This document shows positions 27,113 to 36,720 of a stretch of DNA of 64,000 bases, piece by piece. Made by a program: the position numbers and the translations under genes. The DNA is from Pantoea sp. IMH (GTDB lineage: Bacteria > Pseudomonadota > Gammaproteobacteria > Enterobacterales > Enterobacteriaceae): contig NZ_JFGT01000006.1 of the NCBI RefSeq assembly GCF_000599885.1, forward strand, positions 62,001 through 126,000. The letters run 5' to 3'. Position 1 is the first letter of the stretch. Each line of letters begins with the position of its first letter. Under the pieces are notes generated by a model, which had not been told where the DNA came from, ran no database searches, and worked only from the letters and a program-made list of their open reading frames with translations.

Positions 27113-28318
27113 ATGAAGAAAACACGCCACTCCCTTAGCGCCTGGGCGCTCTCTTGCTCCGCTTCGCTCCTGTTAATTACCCTTACGCCCGCCAGAGCGG
27201 TAGAGGCGCCTTCGCCACCGCAAATTGAGGCCAAAGCCTGGATCCTGATGGACTACAACAGCGGTAAGGTACTCGCTGAGTCCCAGGCGGATCAGCGCCT
27301 GGATCCCGCCAGTCTGACCAAAATGATGTCCAGCTATGTTATCGGCCAGGCGATCAAATCAGGCAAAATCTCGCTGGATGATATGGTCACCATCGGCAAC
27401 GATGCCTGGGCAACCGGAAACCCGGTACTGAAAGGCTCCTCTTTGATGTTTCTTAAACCTGGCGATCGCATTCCGGTTTCTGAGCTTAATAAAGGGATCA
27501 TCATTCAGTCCGGCAATGACGCCAGCATTGCGCTGGCGGATTACGTTGCGGGCAGTCAGGATGCTTTTGTCGGTCTGATGAACAATTACGTTCAGGCGCT
27601 GGGGCTGAAAAACACCCATTTCAAAACGGTTCACGGTCTGGATTCCGAAGGGCAATACAGTACCGCGCGGGATATGGCGCTGATTGGTCAGGCGCTGATT
27701 CGGGACGTACCGGAAGAATACGCGCTGCATAAAGAGAAAGAGTTCACCTTCAACCGTATTCATCAGCTCAACCGTAACCGTCTGTTATGGAGTAGTAATC
27801 TTCAGGTTGATGGCATCAAAACCGGCCATACCGCCGGCGCGGGCAACAACCTTGTCGCTTCTGCCGTGGATGGCGATCAGCGTCTGATTTCCGTTGTGCT
27901 TGGCGCGGCGACCAACAGCATCCGCTTTCGTGAAAGTGAAAAGCTGCTGACGTGGGGATTCCGCTTCTATGAGACCTTCACGCCCATTAAAGCAGACGCG
28001 CCTTTTGTGACGCAGCGCGTCTGGTACGGGGATAAGAAAGAGGTCAAATTAGGTGCGGCAAAAGATGTGGCGATCACGGTGCCTAAAGGACAGATTAAAA
28101 ATGTTAAAGCCAGCTTTACCCTTTCACAGCCAGAGCTGAAAGCGCCGCTACAAAAAAATCAGCAAGTTGGCGTGATTGATTTTCAGCTGGATGGCAAAAC
28201 TATTGAGCAGCGCCCGCTGGTGGTGATGGAGGCTGTCAGCGAAGGTGGGATTTTCAGCAGGCTATGGGATTTTGTGATGATGAAAATGACGGGCTGGTTC
28301 GGCAAATGGTTTGCTTAA
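27113..28318 (+). CDS. dacC: D-alanyl-D-alanine carboxypeptidase DacC (PBP6)
   Basis: Penicillin-binding protein 6, 401 residues, which trims the terminal D-Ala from peptidoglycan stem peptides. A signal peptide (residues 1-29) precedes the S11 peptidase domain: SxxK as ASLTK (Ser67, Lys70), SGN in IIQSGNDAS, and KTG in [12 protein letters not shown]-terminal beta domain is followed by an amphipathic anchor ([20 protein letters not shown]) typical of PBP5/6. The longer frame at 27059 lacks a ribosome site. PBP6 rather than PBP5 is chosen because of synteny with ybjG and grxA; sequence alone distinguishes them less firmly. Confidence 0.9.
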   Translation: MKKTRHSLSAWALSCSASLLLITLTPARAVEAPSPPQIEAKAWILMDYNSGKVLAESQADQRLDPASLTKMMSSYVIGQAIKSGKISLDDMVTIGNDAWATGNPVLKGSSLMFLKPGDRIPVSELNKGIIIQSGNDASIALADYVAGSQDAFVGLMNNYVQALGLKNTHFKTVHGLDSEGQYSTARDMALIGQALIRDVPEEYALHKEKEFTFNRIHQLNRNRLLWSSNLQVDGIKTGHTAGAGNNLVASAVDGDQRLISVVLGAATNSIRFRESEKLLTWGFRFYETFTPIKADAPFVTQRVWYGDKKEVKLGAAKDVAITVPKGQIKNVKASFTLSQPELKAPLQKNQQVGVIDFQLDGKTIEQRPLVVMEAVSEGGIFSRLWDFVMMKMTGWFGKWFA

Positions 28319-28329
28319 CAATGTGACCA

Positions 28330-28357
28330 GAAGGGGCAGCGCAGGCTGCCCCTTCTG
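28330..28357. terminator. Bidirectional hairpin between dacC and sdaC
   Basis: AGAAGGGGCAGC and GCTGCCCCTTCT form a perfect 12-bp stem with a 4-nt loop between two convergent genes. The following U-run is weak on both strands. Confidence 0.7.
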
Positions 28358-28359
28358 CT

Positions 28360-29643
28360 TCAGAACAGATCCCAGGCGATAGCTGAAATAGCAATCAAAC
28401 CGGTTAACACCACAAACAGGTTACTAATTTTGCCGCTGTACTGACGCATCGCCGGCACTTTGTTGATGGCGTACATGGGCATTAAAAACAGCAGAATGGC
28501 GATAACCGGGCCACCAAGTTTTTCGATCATTCCCAGAATGCTTGGATTGAGGGTGGCGATCAGCCAGGTCGTTACCAGCATAAACAGCGCGGTAATACGG
28601 TTTAACTTCGACTCAGAAATGCTTTTTCCGCGTTTACCAAGCGATTTCACCATCAGACCGTTAAAGCCTTCCCGTGCGCCAAGATAGTGGCCAAGAAAGG
28701 ATTTCGTAATGGCGATCATGGCAATTACCGGGGCGAGCCATGCCATCAGCGGCGTATTAAAATGGTTGGCCAGAAAGGAAAGAATAGAGATATTCTGCGC
28801 CTTGGCTTCAGCAAGATTCTCCGGAGAGAGGCTCAGAACGCAGCTGAAGACAAAAAACATCACCGTGCAGACCATCATGACATGACTGCGGGCCAGGATG
28901 CGCGAGCATTTTTTTTCCGCCGCATCGCCATATTCTTCCCGCTTCGCCACAGCAAACGCGGAAATGACGGGGGAATGGTTGAAGGAGAAAACCATCACCG
29001 GAATTGCCAGCCAGAGCGTCATCATTAACCCTTTCCCGCTGCCAGCCAGGCTGACATGCTGAAAGATAGTGCTGTTCCAGTGCGGGATCAGGAACAGAGC
29101 CAGTGCCATCAGCACCAGAACAAACGGATAAACCAGCACGCTCATGGTTTTGACGATCATCTCTTTGCCAAAGCGCACGATAGCCATCAGGCCGACGATC
29201 AGAATCAGCGACAGCAGCGCTCTCGGCGGCGCGTTAAGATGCAGCTGGTGGGTCATAAAGCTTTCAACGGTATTGGTGATCGCCACGCTATAGACCAGCA
29301 GGATGGGATAAATCGCAAAGAAATAGAGCAAGGTCAGCAGCTTTCCGGCACCGGCACCAAAATGCTCTTCCACCACGCCGGTAATATCTTCTCCCGGATT
29401 TTTGCCGGAAAGTACAAAGCGGCAAAGGCCGCGGTGGGAAAAGTAGGTCATCGGAAAGGCCAGCAGGGCCATCACGATCAGCGGGATTAAACCGCCAATA
29501 CCCGCGTTGATCGGCAGGAATAGCACGCCCGCGCCGATAGCGGTGCCATAAAGTCCCAGCATCCACATTGTATCGCTTTTACGCCACGCCTCTGCGTCTG
29601 CGGTGGCTGCCAGTTCAAACGTTGCCGTTTTGGATGATTCCAT
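28360..29643 (-). CDS. sdaC: Serine transporter SdaC
   Basis: Proton-serine symporter of the HAAAP family, 427 residues, about 11 transmembrane segments. It matches E. coli SdaC almost throughout: AWRKSDTMWMLGLYGTAIGA, LSGKNPGEDITGVVEEHFG, FAIYPILLVYSVAITNTVES and SFNHSPVISAFAVAKREEYG. In E. coli sdaC lies next to serine dehydratase sdaB; here it stands alone between dacC and ybjG. A CRP-like site and a long AT-rich upstream region suggest catabolite control as in E. coli. Confidence 0.92.
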   Translation of the reverse strand: MESSKTATFELAATADAEAWRKSDTMWMLGLYGTAIGAGVLFLPINAGIGGLIPLIVMALLAFPMTYFSHRGLCRFVLSGKNPGEDITGVVEEHFGAGAGKLLTLLYFFAIYPILLVYSVAITNTVESFMTHQLHLNAPPRALLSLILIVGLMAIVRFGKEMIVKTMSVLVYPFVLVLMALALFLIPHWNSTIFQHVSLAGSGKGLMMTLWLAIPVMVFSFNHSPVISAFAVAKREEYGDAAEKKCSRILARSHVMMVCTVMFFVFSCVLSLSPENLAEAKAQNISILSFLANHFNTPLMAWLAPVIAMIAITKSFLGHYLGAREGFNGLMVKSLGKRGKSISESKLNRITALFMLVTTWLIATLNPSILGMIEKLGGPVIAILLFLMPMYAINKVPAMRQYSGKISNLFVVLTGLIAISAIAWDLF

Positions 29644-29796
29644 GATGCTCTCCGGTATAAAAACAGTGAAGTAAATTGCGCAGCGTTATAAACATTCAGC
29701 CGCCTGCGGTGGGCGTAATTTAATTCACGGCTCTGTCCTGAAGGCCGTCACTTTATCAAAAGGAAGCGGAGATAAAAGAAGTTAATGCGGGTTTCT

Positions 29797-29812
29797 GGCG
29801 ATCTTAGTCACA
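29797..29812. promoter_or_regulatory. Candidate CRP site upstream of sdaC
   Basis: GGCGA-N6-TCACA matches eight of ten key bases of TGTGA-N6-TCACA, about 155 bp upstream of the sdaC start. The E. coli gene is CRP-activated. Tentative. Confidence 0.35.
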
Positions 29813-29982
29813 AATATCAGATCTCTTTCAGAGAGATACCCTGCAATAAAATTATCTGGCGGATTATCGTGCGGTTTTCTAAGCGATTTAGTGGTTTTTT
29901 GAACTGCGTAACGAGCGTAAGGACGTGATTAAATAATAATCAAATCAGGTTTTAACGACACAGGGTTTAATTTTTTATGATT

Positions 29983-30002
29983 AAAATCAATAGTTTGATT
30001 TT
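29983..30002. repeat. Perfect inverted repeat in sdaC-ybjG gap
   Basis: AAAATCAA-TAGT-TTGATTTT, 8-bp arms with a 4-nt spacer, in an AT-rich context. It may be a regulator operator or a chance palindrome. Confidence 0.5.
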
Positions 30003-30154
30003 GTTAGTTGAAAGGTGTTATTTATTTTCGTCAATTTTGCGCAACGCTCATGTTTATTGTGGCCGGATTTTACACTTATTGCGCAACAACGTTAAATAAT
30101 GGTGAAAATAAAAAAAGGGCGACGAAATGCCACCCTGTGGAGTTATTCTCGCCG

Positions 30155-30766
30155 TTAACTGCGTACCCAGCCTTTACGGATGGGGAAGGCGAACAGTAAG
30201 CGGTAAAGTGAGGAGCAGTTATCCATCAGACGCCTGCCGCAGTAGTGCCACGCGATTTGAGCAAAAAGGCAGGAGAGCATGCTGACCAGCAGTCCACCCA
30301 GCATATCGATCGGCCAGTGGACGCCCAGATAGACGCGCGACCAGGCTATCGTTGTCGCAATCAGCATTAACAGGATCCCTGACCAGAGACGATGCCAGCA
30401 TAAAAAAGCGATCGCGAAGGTAAAAATGATCGTGCCGTGATTACTTGGGTAGGATTCATTGGGGGCGTGCGACAGAAACTGATGTCCGATGCCAGCGACG
30501 AAAGGGCGGGCGTGAGGAAACAGATTGCCCAGACACCAGGAGATCGTCAGCGCATAGGCCAGCGCAATAGCGGTTTTCAGCGCCAGCCGCCGCTGTGAGC
30601 CGAGCTGATGGTCTGCTCCCCAGAGCCATAAAGCCGCAATCGCCAGTGGCCCAATCAAAATCAGATCGCGTGCAATAAACGTCGCCAGCGTTATCAGCCA
30701 CTCTGGTGATGTTGGGGTGGCGTTGATCCAGAGAAAAAGTGTCCGGTTTAACGCTTCGATCATCAT
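30155..30766 (-). CDS. ybjG: Undecaprenyl-diphosphate phosphatase YbjG (PAP2)
   Basis: Inner-membrane PAP2 phosphatase of 203 residues that recycles undecaprenyl pyrophosphate at the periplasmic face; overexpression gives bacitracin resistance in E. coli. Active-site pieces are visible: NLFPHARPF (motif 1), SYPSNHGTIIFTFA (motif 2) and SRVYLGVHWPIDMLGG (motif 3). The PSNH has Asn where E. coli YbjG has Asp (PSDH as I recall), a conservative change. Ends with the conserved FPIRKGWVRS. Two adjacent ATGs follow GAGGAAATA. Confidence 0.94.
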   Translation of the reverse strand: MMIEALNRTLFLWINATPTSPEWLITLATFIARDLILIGPLAIAALWLWGADHQLGSQRRLALKTAIALAYALTISWCLGNLFPHARPFVAGIGHQFLSHAPNESYPSNHGTIIFTFAIAFLCWHRLWSGILLMLIATTIAWSRVYLGVHWPIDMLGGLLVSMLSCLFAQIAWHYCGRRLMDNCSSLYRLLFAFPIRKGWVRS

Positions 30767-31061
30767 TATTTCCTCGCCTTGTTAAGCAGTTGCAAAACGC
30801 ATCCGCAAGTAAAAATCGCAATAACAGGGCGGCAATCTACACGCCGCCAGGGGTTAATTGATGCAGATGCGGTCATAAAAGTGTCCTGCCAACTGCAATT
30901 CAGGCGACATAAGATAATAGAGCGCACAGAAAGGTAAACAGGGGAATTCCTGGACGGGTTGCTGGTTGTGCTTTTGTTAAGGTTTGATCTGAATAGAGGT
31001 GCGACAGGGTGGGAAAGTTCCGAAACAAAGAAGAAAAGCACGTTAGGAAGAGGGGTAAAAG
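30767..31061. other. Intergenic region between RybB terminator and ybjG
   Basis: About 295 bp upstream of ybjG on the minus strand. It should contain the ybjG promoter. I saw no ORF, RNA gene or repeat here. Confidence 0.35.
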
Positions 31062-31092
31062 AAAAAAACCCGCTAATCATCAGATTAACGGG
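31062..31092 (-). terminator. Rho-independent terminator of RybB
   Basis: 10-bp stem with TGAT loop followed by TTTTTTT; it also serves as the 3' Hfq-binding end of the sRNA. Confidence 0.88.
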
Positions 31093-31128
31093 CTCCGCAA
31101 TTTGGGAATTTCAAAGAAAAGCAGTGGC
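31062..31128 (-). ncRNA. rybB: Small RNA RybB
   Basis: The minus strand reads GCCACTGCTTTTCTTTGA at the 5' end, identical to the conserved seed of enterobacterial RybB. It ends with a 10-bp stem (CCCGTTAATC/GATTAGCGGG, one G-T pair) and seven T. Predicted length is 67 nt versus about 80 in E. coli. RybB is an Hfq-dependent sigma-E sRNA that represses outer-membrane porin mRNAs. It lies just after ybjL, as in E. coli, and has a sigma-E promoter at the correct distance. The middle of the RNA differs from E. coli. Confidence 0.92.
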
Positions 31129-31134
31129 ATTAAT

Positions 31135-31161
31135 TAAGACTGCGTGCCCAATTAAAAGTTC
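31135..31161 (-). promoter_or_regulatory. Sigma-E promoter of rybB
   Basis: GAACTT-N16-TCTTA on the minus strand ends six bases before the RybB 5' end. This fits the sigma-E consensus GAACTT-N16-TCTRA and the known control of rybB by envelope stress. Confidence 0.85.
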
Positions 31162-31183
31162 GGCCATACTGATAAATATTTTC

Positions 31184-32872
31184 TTAAAGAGGGATCATTG
31201 GCCAGATTATAACGATAAGCGTCCCGGCAAGGGTCAACAGAACGTTAGCAATCGCGTAAGTTCCGGCGTAACCCAGCGCAGGAATGTTGCTCCGTGCGGT
31301 ATCGCTGATAATCTCCATGGCCGGCGCGCAGGTGCGTGCGCCCATAATGGCGCCGAACAGCAGCGCCCGGTTCATTTTCAGCACCCAGGCACCAAACAGA
31401 AAGCTGATCACCACCGGCAGCAGACTCACCAGCAGACCTGCTATCAGCATCATCAACCCCGTATCGCCCAGGCCGTTTGACAGTCCACTACCTGCGCTCA
31501 GACCCACGCCTGCCATAAAGACCATCAGACCAAATTCTTTCACCATCGTCAGCGCGCCCTGAGGGATATAACCGAACGTTGGGTGATTAGCGCGCAAAAA
31601 CCCGAGTAAAATGCCGGAAAATAATAAACCGGCCGCATTTCCGATGCCAAAACTGAAGGTGCTGAACTGAAACGTGACCATGCCTATCATCAGCCCGATA
31701 ATAAAAAAGGCACAGAACGCGAGCAGGTCGGTTACCTGGCTGTGGATTGAGATAAATCCGATCTTATCCGCGACCGACTTAACGCGGCGGGCTTCGCCAC
31801 TAATTTGCAGAACGTCGCCTTTATTCAGAATAATACTGTCGTCGATGGGCATTTCAATCTGGCTTCGAATAACCCTGTTCAGGAAACAGCCGTGATCGGT
31901 CAACTTTAACTGGCTGAGACGCTTATTAACCGCGTTATTATTTTTAACCACAATTTCTTCATTCACGATGCGCATATCCAGCAAATCGCGATCGAACACT
32001 TCTTTGCCGTTACGGAAACTGGGATCGAGACGGGAATGCGCATCCGGATAGCCGACAAGGGAAATTTCATCGCCCTGTTGAAGTACCGCGTCGCCGTCCG
32101 GATTGGCCAGAATGCCGTTGCGGCGAATGCGTTCAATATAGCAACCCGTCTGGCGATAGATGCCCAGTTCGCGCAGGTTTTTACCGTCTGTCCAGGCAAC
32201 CAGTTCAGGGCCGACGCGATAGGCGCGGATCACTGGCAAATAGACTTTACGCTGACTATCCGGATCCAGGCCGCGTTCGCGGGCGATTTGCTGCGCGCTG
32301 GTGGGGAGATCCTGATGCTGCAGTTTAGGCAGATAGCGGGCGCCAAAGATCAGGCTGACCAGACCGACTAAATAGGTCAGCGCATAGCCGAGACTAAGAT
32401 TATCCTGCGCCTGGCTGAGCAGCGCACCGGGCTGCAGCGTTTGCCGGAGCGTGTCGCCTGCGCCGACCAGCACCGGCGTGGAGGTCATTGAACCCGCCAG
32501 CATCCCAGCCGTCAGGCCAATATCCCAGTTGAACAGTTTTCCCAGACCGAGGGCGATGACCACCGCGCTGCTGACCATCACCATCGCCAGCATCAGATAA
32601 TTTTTACCGTCGCGGAAGAAGATGGAAAAAAAATTGGGTCCAGCCTCTACACCGACGCAAAAAATAAATAACATAAATCCCAGATTGAGCGCGTCGGTAT
32701 TAATCCCGAAATGCTGCTGGCCTAGCAGAAGCGAAACAACTAAAACGCCAATGGAATTACCCAGTTGGACAGAACCGAGGCGTAATTTCCCCAGGCAGAG
32801 TCCCAGCGCCAGCACAACAAATAATAACAGGATGTCATTTCCACTTAACAAATTTGCGACGTTTATATTCAC
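31184..32872 (-). CDS. ybjL: YbjL, AspT/YbjL-family transporter
   Basis: A 562-residue inner-membrane protein of the AAE (aspartate:alanine exchanger) family. Two hydrophobic Asp-Al_Ex domains flank a cytoplasmic portion with two TrkA-C-like segments (about residues 205-370), seen as [20 protein letters not shown] and [18 protein letters not shown]. Conserved transporter motifs are [12 protein letters not shown] and [16 protein letters not shown] glutamate export role has been proposed for E. coli YbjL; substrate here is not proven. It ends 23 bp before the rybB promoter. Confidence 0.92.
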   Translation of the reverse strand: MNINVANLLSGNDILLLFVVLALGLCLGKLRLGSVQLGNSIGVLVVSLLLGQQHFGINTDALNLGFMLFIFCVGVEAGPNFFSIFFRDGKNYLMLAMVMVSSAVVIALGLGKLFNWDIGLTAGMLAGSMTSTPVLVGAGDTLRQTLQPGALLSQAQDNLSLGYALTYLVGLVSLIFGARYLPKLQHQDLPTSAQQIARERGLDPDSQRKVYLPVIRAYRVGPELVAWTDGKNLRELGIYRQTGCYIERIRRNGILANPDGDAVLQQGDEISLVGYPDAHSRLDPSFRNGKEVFDRDLLDMRIVNEEIVVKNNNAVNKRLSQLKLTDHGCFLNRVIRSQIEMPIDDSIILNKGDVLQISGEARRVKSVADKIGFISIHSQVTDLLAFCAFFIIGLMIGMVTFQFSTFSFGIGNAAGLLFSGILLGFLRANHPTFGYIPQGALTMVKEFGLMVFMAGVGLSAGSGLSNGLGDTGLMMLIAGLLVSLLPVVISFLFGAWVLKMNRALLFGAIMGARTCAPAMEIISDTARSNIPALGYAGTYAIANVLLTLAGTLIVIIWPMIPL

Positions 32873-33143
32873 GGTTTAACTTCTTGTTTACCACTAACGC
32901 GTTGAAATAATGGGATTTTTGCGCTAACTTTGCATCACTGCCAGCAGAGCAGCGGCCACATTCCGGATATTCAGGGAGAGCCCAGCGCTTGTAAAAGCGG
33001 CCGCCATTTTAAACGCTTCACTCTTTTTCAGCCAGAAAAAAGCCGACACTATTTTAACGGCTCGTGAAATTTTTATTACAGACAAAAGAACCGGAGTATT
33101 TCGGGTGAGCTTACGACATAAATTGGCGGAAGAGAGGTTTATC

Positions 33144-33509
33144 GTGTTTAAAGAGATCTCCTGGACGGGTGTGGTAACCTGCTTTAGCCTTTACTGCATC
33201 GTCTTTCTGGCGGTGAGATATGAAATGGAGATGGAAGGCGCTTCGCATACGCAGTCCCGCCTGGGCCTGCTAATGTTTATCCTGCCTGGTGCAATTGCAG
33301 CGCTGAACGTCAGACGAACGCCGCTTATCGTGGCGATACTGGGTGCGCTACTGGCTACACCCGCCTGCATGGTGTTGCTGCACCTGCATTTTTTCAGAGC
33401 TATCGCCCTGATGCAGGAGATGGCCTTTATGACCAGCGCGATTTTCTGGTGCGGCTCGGGGGCGCTGGGCGTGATGTTGTGGCGAATGTTGTTAACCGGA
33501 CGCGAGTGA
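33144..33509 (+). CDS. ybjM: Inner-membrane protein YbjM
   Basis: Small membrane protein of 121 residues with four predicted helices. It matches E. coli YbjM by LGLLMFILPGAIAAL, ALLATPACMVLLHLHFF and SAIFWCGSGALGVMLW, and by synteny between ybjL and grxA. The frame opens at a GTG at 33105 (134 residues), but the GTG at 33144 has AGAGAGG six bases upstream and gives the family N-terminus (FKEISWTGVVTCF). The 33105 start remains possible. Function unknown. Confidence 0.82.
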   Translation: MFKEISWTGVVTCFSLYCIVFLAVRYEMEMEGASHTQSRLGLLMFILPGAIAALNVRRTPLIVAILGALLATPACMVLLHLHFFRAIALMQEMAFMTSAIFWCGSGALGVMLWRMLLTGRE

Positions 33510-33673
33510 GGCCGGGCGAAAAACTGACCGGTATTCCAGCCCTCAAACGGCGCGGAGTTGGCAGTTTTCTGCGGTAAGGTGGTGAGAAGCAGACGCCATA
33601 AGAACAAAATAACTCACTGGCACGCGCGGAAACGCGCATGTAGCGACCCCCGGCTGATAGCTGTTCAGCAGGC

Positions 33674-33698
33674 AAAAAAAAGCCGACGCGAGGTCGGC
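33674..33698 (-). terminator. Rho-independent terminator of grxA
   Basis: GCCGAC-CTCGC-GTCGGC followed by TTTTTTTT on the minus strand, about 50 bp after the grxA stop. Confidence 0.88.
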
Positions 33699-33749
33699 AA
33701 TTTTGTGCGCTAAGGTGACAATTGATGCACCCCGCAAGGAGAAAGCAGA

Positions 33750-34013
33750 TTACTGGAACAGGCCCAGATTCTCTTTGGCGTAGGCTTCAAACTCAGTGCA
33801 GCCGCCGATGTGGTTCTGATCGAGGAAAATCTGTGGCACGGTTTCAACCGGTTTGCCTACGGTCTTCTCCAGGTCTGCTTTGGTAATCCCTTCCGCGTGG
33901 ATATCCACATAGCGGAAGTTGAAATCTTCGCGCTCTTCGGTCAGCTTTTCAGCCAGCTCTTTTGCACGGACACAGTAAGGACAGCCAGGACGTCCGAAAA
34001 TCACTGCAAACAT
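33750..34013 (-). CDS. grxA: Glutaredoxin 1
   Basis: Glutathione-dependent disulfide reductase of 87 residues (E. coli 85). The redox motif is GCPYC at residues 10-14. The cis-proline segment is ETVPQIF and the GSH-binding tail is HIGGCTEFEAYAKENLGL. It reduces ribonucleotide reductase and inactivates OxyR by reducing it. Single gene, divergent from ybjC. Confidence 0.97.
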   Translation of the reverse strand: MFAVIFGRPGCPYCVRAKELAEKLTEEREDFNFRYVDIHAEGITKADLEKTVGKPVETVPQIFLDQNHIGGCTEFEAYAKENLGLFQ

Positions 34014-34198
34014 AGGTTTCTCCTCAAAGGTCGATTTTTTGTGACTTACATCACATCTTAAACGTTGCTGGCGATTATGATGCCCGCTTCGCGATGTGAT
34101 GGAAAGAAGGAATTACCTGTTGATCTGATTTGTGGAGGCTATGCCGGTTAAGTGGCTGGCTTAGCGGGAATAACATCATTCTGTGAAGGAGGGTTGCT

Positions 34199-34486
34199 AT
34201 GCGTGCATTTAGCCGGTTACCTCTGTCGGTAAAAGTCCTGGAGGTGACCGGCGTTATAATGCTGGTTTCCTCTTACCTGGTGCTTCATCAGATGCTACCC
34301 TTGCCCACATCTTTCTCCGGCCCGCTGACCGCAACGATACTGGTCTTCACCGGCTTTGCCCTGATGCTTCCTGCCGCCGCGTTGATGATATGGCGAATGG
34401 CTAAGTTTCTGGCGCCGGAGTTGTTTACTATGCCCAGACAGCAAAACAAAAACAGACCAGGAGATCACCATGACGCCGACCATTGA
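34199..34486 (+). CDS. ybjC: Inner-membrane protein YbjC
   Basis: A 95-residue membrane protein with two predicted helices (VLEVTGVIMLVSSYLVL and LVFTGFALMLPAAALMIW). Length equals E. coli YbjC. GGAGGGTTGCT precedes the ATG. The gene overlaps nfsA by 17 bp and is thought to be co-transcribed with nfsA and rimK; in E. coli this operon is SoxRS/MarA-induced. Function unknown. Confidence 0.88.
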   Translation: MRAFSRLPLSVKVLEVTGVIMLVSSYLVLHQMLPLPTSFSGPLTATILVFTGFALMLPAAALMIWRMAKFLAPELFTMPRQQNKNRPGDHHDADH

Positions 34487-35192
34487 GCTGCTTTGCTCGC
34501 ACCGATCCATCCGCGCCTTTAGCGATAAGGCCATTGAGGATGAGCAGCGTGAGGCGATACTTGCCGCCGCGCAGTCAGCTTCCAGCTCCAGCTTCCTACA
34601 GTGCTCTTCTATCATTCGTGTTACCGACCCGCAGCTGCGTGAACAGATGGTAACGCTGACTGGCGGACAACATTACGTGGCGCAGGCGGCGGAGTTCTGG
34701 GTTTTTTGCGCCGACTTTAACCGCCATCAGCAGATCTGTCCGGAAGCCCAACTGGGGCTGGCGGAGCAACTGCTGCTCGGCTGTGTGGATACCGCGCTGA
34801 TGGGCCAGAATGCGATGATCGCCGCCGAATCCCTTGGTCTCGGCGGCGTCTTTATTGGCGGTATCCGCAACAGCATCGCCGAGGTGACAACGCTCCTTGG
34901 CCTGCCAAAATATGTGCTGCCGCTGTTTGGCTTTTGCATCGGATGGCCAGCGCAGACCCCGCAGGTCAAACCCCGTATGCCTGCCGCGATGCTGGTGCAT
35001 GAAAACCGTTATCAGCCAATCGATCCGGCTGTGCTGGCCGCCTATGACCGTGAGCATGAGGATTACTATCTGCACCGTGGAAGCAATCAGCGCCGCGAAA
35101 GCTGGAGCGAGCATATTCAGAAGACGATCGTCAAAGAGAGCCGTCCGTTTATGCTGGACTATCTGCATAAGCAGGGCTGGGCCACGCGCTAA
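34470..35192 (+). CDS. nfsA: Oxygen-insensitive NADPH nitroreductase NfsA
   Basis: FMN flavoenzyme of 240 residues, the same as E. coli, that reduces nitroaromatics and quinones with NADPH and activates nitrofurans. Characteristic segments are [12 protein letters not shown] (FMN phosphate binding, residues 10-21), [29 protein letters not shown] and [13 protein letters not shown] (NADPH-binding Arg region). Middle gene of ybjC-nfsA-rimK. Confidence 0.96.
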   Translation: MTPTIELLCSHRSIRAFSDKAIEDEQREAILAAAQSASSSSFLQCSSIIRVTDPQLREQMVTLTGGQHYVAQAAEFWVFCADFNRHQQICPEAQLGLAEQLLLGCVDTALMGQNAMIAAESLGLGGVFIGGIRNSIAEVTTLLGLPKYVLPLFGFCIGWPAQTPQVKPRMPAAMLVHENRYQPIDPAVLAAYDREHEDYYLHRGSNQRRESWSEHIQKTIVKESRPFMLDYLHKQGWATR

Positions 35193-35211
35193 ATTTGTCC
35201 GGAGACCGCTG

Positions 35212-36114
35212 GTGAAAATTGCCCTTCTTTCCTGTAACGGTTCCCTTTATTCGAGCAGGCGCCTGCTCCAGGCGGGGAGGGCACGCGGCCATAGCCTCGA
35301 GGTCATCGATCCGCTTTCCTGTTATATGAACATCAATCCGGGGGCTTCCGCGATACATTATCGCGGTAAGCAACTGGCACACTTTGAGGCGGTGATCCCC
35401 CGCATCGGTCCAGCAACAACCTTCTACGGCACGGCAGTGCTTCGCCAGTTTGAAATGTGCGGCAGCTATCCGCTGAACGAGTCCGTGGCCATAACCCGCG
35501 CCCGGGATAAGCTGCGTTCGCTTCAGCTGCTCGCCCGTCAGGGCATTGCGATGCCGGTTACCGGCTTCGCGCATTCCCCGGATGACACCCGCGATCTGAT
35601 TGAGATGGTGGGTGGCGCGCCGCTGGTGGTTAAGCTGCTCGAAGGTACTCAGGGCATCGGTGTGGTGCTTGCTGAAACGCGGCAGGCCGCCGAAAGTGTT
35701 ATTGAAGCCTTTCGTGGACTGAATGCGCATATCCTGGTTCAGGAATATATAAAGGAAGCACAGGGGCGGGATATTCGCTGTCTGGTGATTGGGGGAAAGG
35801 TGGTGGCGGCCATTGAACGTCAGGCAAAGGAGGGGGATTTTCGTTCCAATTTGCACCGTGGCGGCACCGCCCGCCACGTTGAGATTACCGACGATGAACG
35901 GCAGATTGCTGTCACGGCAGCTGCCACACTTGGGCTGGATGTGGCCGGCGTGGATATTTTACGCGCGCACCGGGGGCCGCTGGTGATGGAGGTTAACGCC
36001 TCGCCGGGTCTGGAAGGGGTGGAGAAGGCCACAGGGCTCGATATCGCCGCCATGATGATCGCCTGGATAGAGGCGCACGCCCGGCCTGGTTTCAGTCTGA
36101 AAACGGGAGGTTGA
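35212..36114 (+). CDS. rimK: Ribosomal protein bS6 glutamate ligase RimK
   Basis: ATP-grasp ligase of 300 residues, identical in length to E. coli RimK, which adds glutamates to the C-terminus of ribosomal protein S6. It starts with GTG ([18 protein letters not shown]), eight bases after CCGGAGA. ATP-grasp landmarks are [51 protein letters not shown] and [14 protein letters not shown]. The frame is open far upstream inside nfsA, but that reading is not homologous. Confidence 0.95.
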   Translation: MKIALLSCNGSLYSSRRLLQAGRARGHSLEVIDPLSCYMNINPGASAIHYRGKQLAHFEAVIPRIGPATTFYGTAVLRQFEMCGSYPLNESVAITRARDKLRSLQLLARQGIAMPVTGFAHSPDDTRDLIEMVGGAPLVVKLLEGTQGIGVVLAETRQAAESVIEAFRGLNAHILVQEYIKEAQGRDIRCLVIGGKVVAAIERQAKEGDFRSNLHRGGTARHVEITDDERQIAVTAAATLGLDVAGVDILRAHRGPLVMEVNASPGLEGVEKATGLDIAAMMIAWIEAHARPGFSLKTGG

Positions 36115-36200
36115 AGGTATATTTATCTTACAGGCGTGGTGTTCATCCCGGTTTTTCCGTAAGCTAGGGCGCAATTTTAAGGCGGCATGAGAATAAGCAC

Positions 36201-36680
36201 ATGGATTCACTCGTCGTTCCAGATATTGACGTGATACGACGTTGGCTGGATCAGCAAAGCATCACCTGGTTTGAGTGCGACGCCTGTCAGGCCCTTCACC
36301 TGCCGCATATGCAAAATTTCGATGGGGTGTTTGATGCCAAAATCGATTTGGTTGATGACGTCATCCTGTTTTCGGCGCTGGCTGAAGTGAAACCTACGGC
36401 GCTGATCCCGCTGGTGGGCGATCTGTCGCTGATTAACGCCAGTTCCCTGACCGTCAAAGCGTTTGTGGATATTCAGGACGACAATCTGCCGAAACTGATC
36501 GTCTGCCAGTCATTTTGCGTGACGGCAGGCATTACCTATGGTCAGTTCGTGCACTTTATGAAACAGAGCGAAGAGCAGATTTCGATGGTCGTGCTTGAAG
36601 CTTTTGCTAACCACCTTCTGGTGCCTGGCGAAGAAGAAGAACGTCCCGCTCCCGTCAGCTCTCATTCGCTGCTTCATTAA
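36201..36680 (+). CDS. ybjN: YbjN family protein
   Basis: A 159-residue cytoplasmic protein similar to E. coli YbjN (158 residues) over its whole length (MDSLVVPDIDVIRRWLDQQ, LHLPHMQNFDGVFDAKIDLV, LIPLVGDLSLINASSLTVKA). The fold resembles type III secretion chaperones; in E. coli it affects motility, biofilm and stress responses by an undefined mechanism. The TTN-rich protein core is conserved and the last 20 residues are acidic and variable. Single gene. Confidence 0.93.
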   Translation: MDSLVVPDIDVIRRWLDQQSITWFECDACQALHLPHMQNFDGVFDAKIDLVDDVILFSALAEVKPTALIPLVGDLSLINASSLTVKAFVDIQDDNLPKLIVCQSFCVTAGITYGQFVHFMKQSEEQISMVVLEAFANHLLVPGEEEERPAPVSSHSLLH

Positions 36681-36691
36681 AACGCCACTGT

Positions 36692-36720
36692 CGGGTCCTC
36701 TCAGACCCGCTTTTATTTTT
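36692..36720 (+). terminator. Rho-independent terminator of ybjN
   Basis: CGGGTC-CTCTCA-GACCCG followed by CTTTTATTTTT, directly after ybjN. Confidence 0.82.

Larger units (their letters stand above)
29644..30154. other. AT-rich upstream region of sdaC, no gene seen
   Basis: This 511-bp region separates sdaC from ybjG, both on the minus strand, so it holds the sdaC promoter and the 3' end of ybjG. It contains a CRP-like half-palindrome (29797-29812), a perfect 8-bp inverted repeat (29983-30002) and runs of A/T. A plus-strand frame at 30008-30199 starts with TTG, has no ribosome site and overlaps ybjG; I do not call it. Confidence 0.45.

Noticed and set aside
30008-30199. 63-codon plus-strand frame in the sdaC-ybjG gap
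   Set aside because: TTG start, no ribosome site, and its second half lies on the complement of ybjG.
34897-35211. Extended N-terminus of rimK inside nfsA
   Set aside because: The extra 105 codons are out of frame with nfsA and unlike RimK; the GTG at 35212 gives the exact family length.
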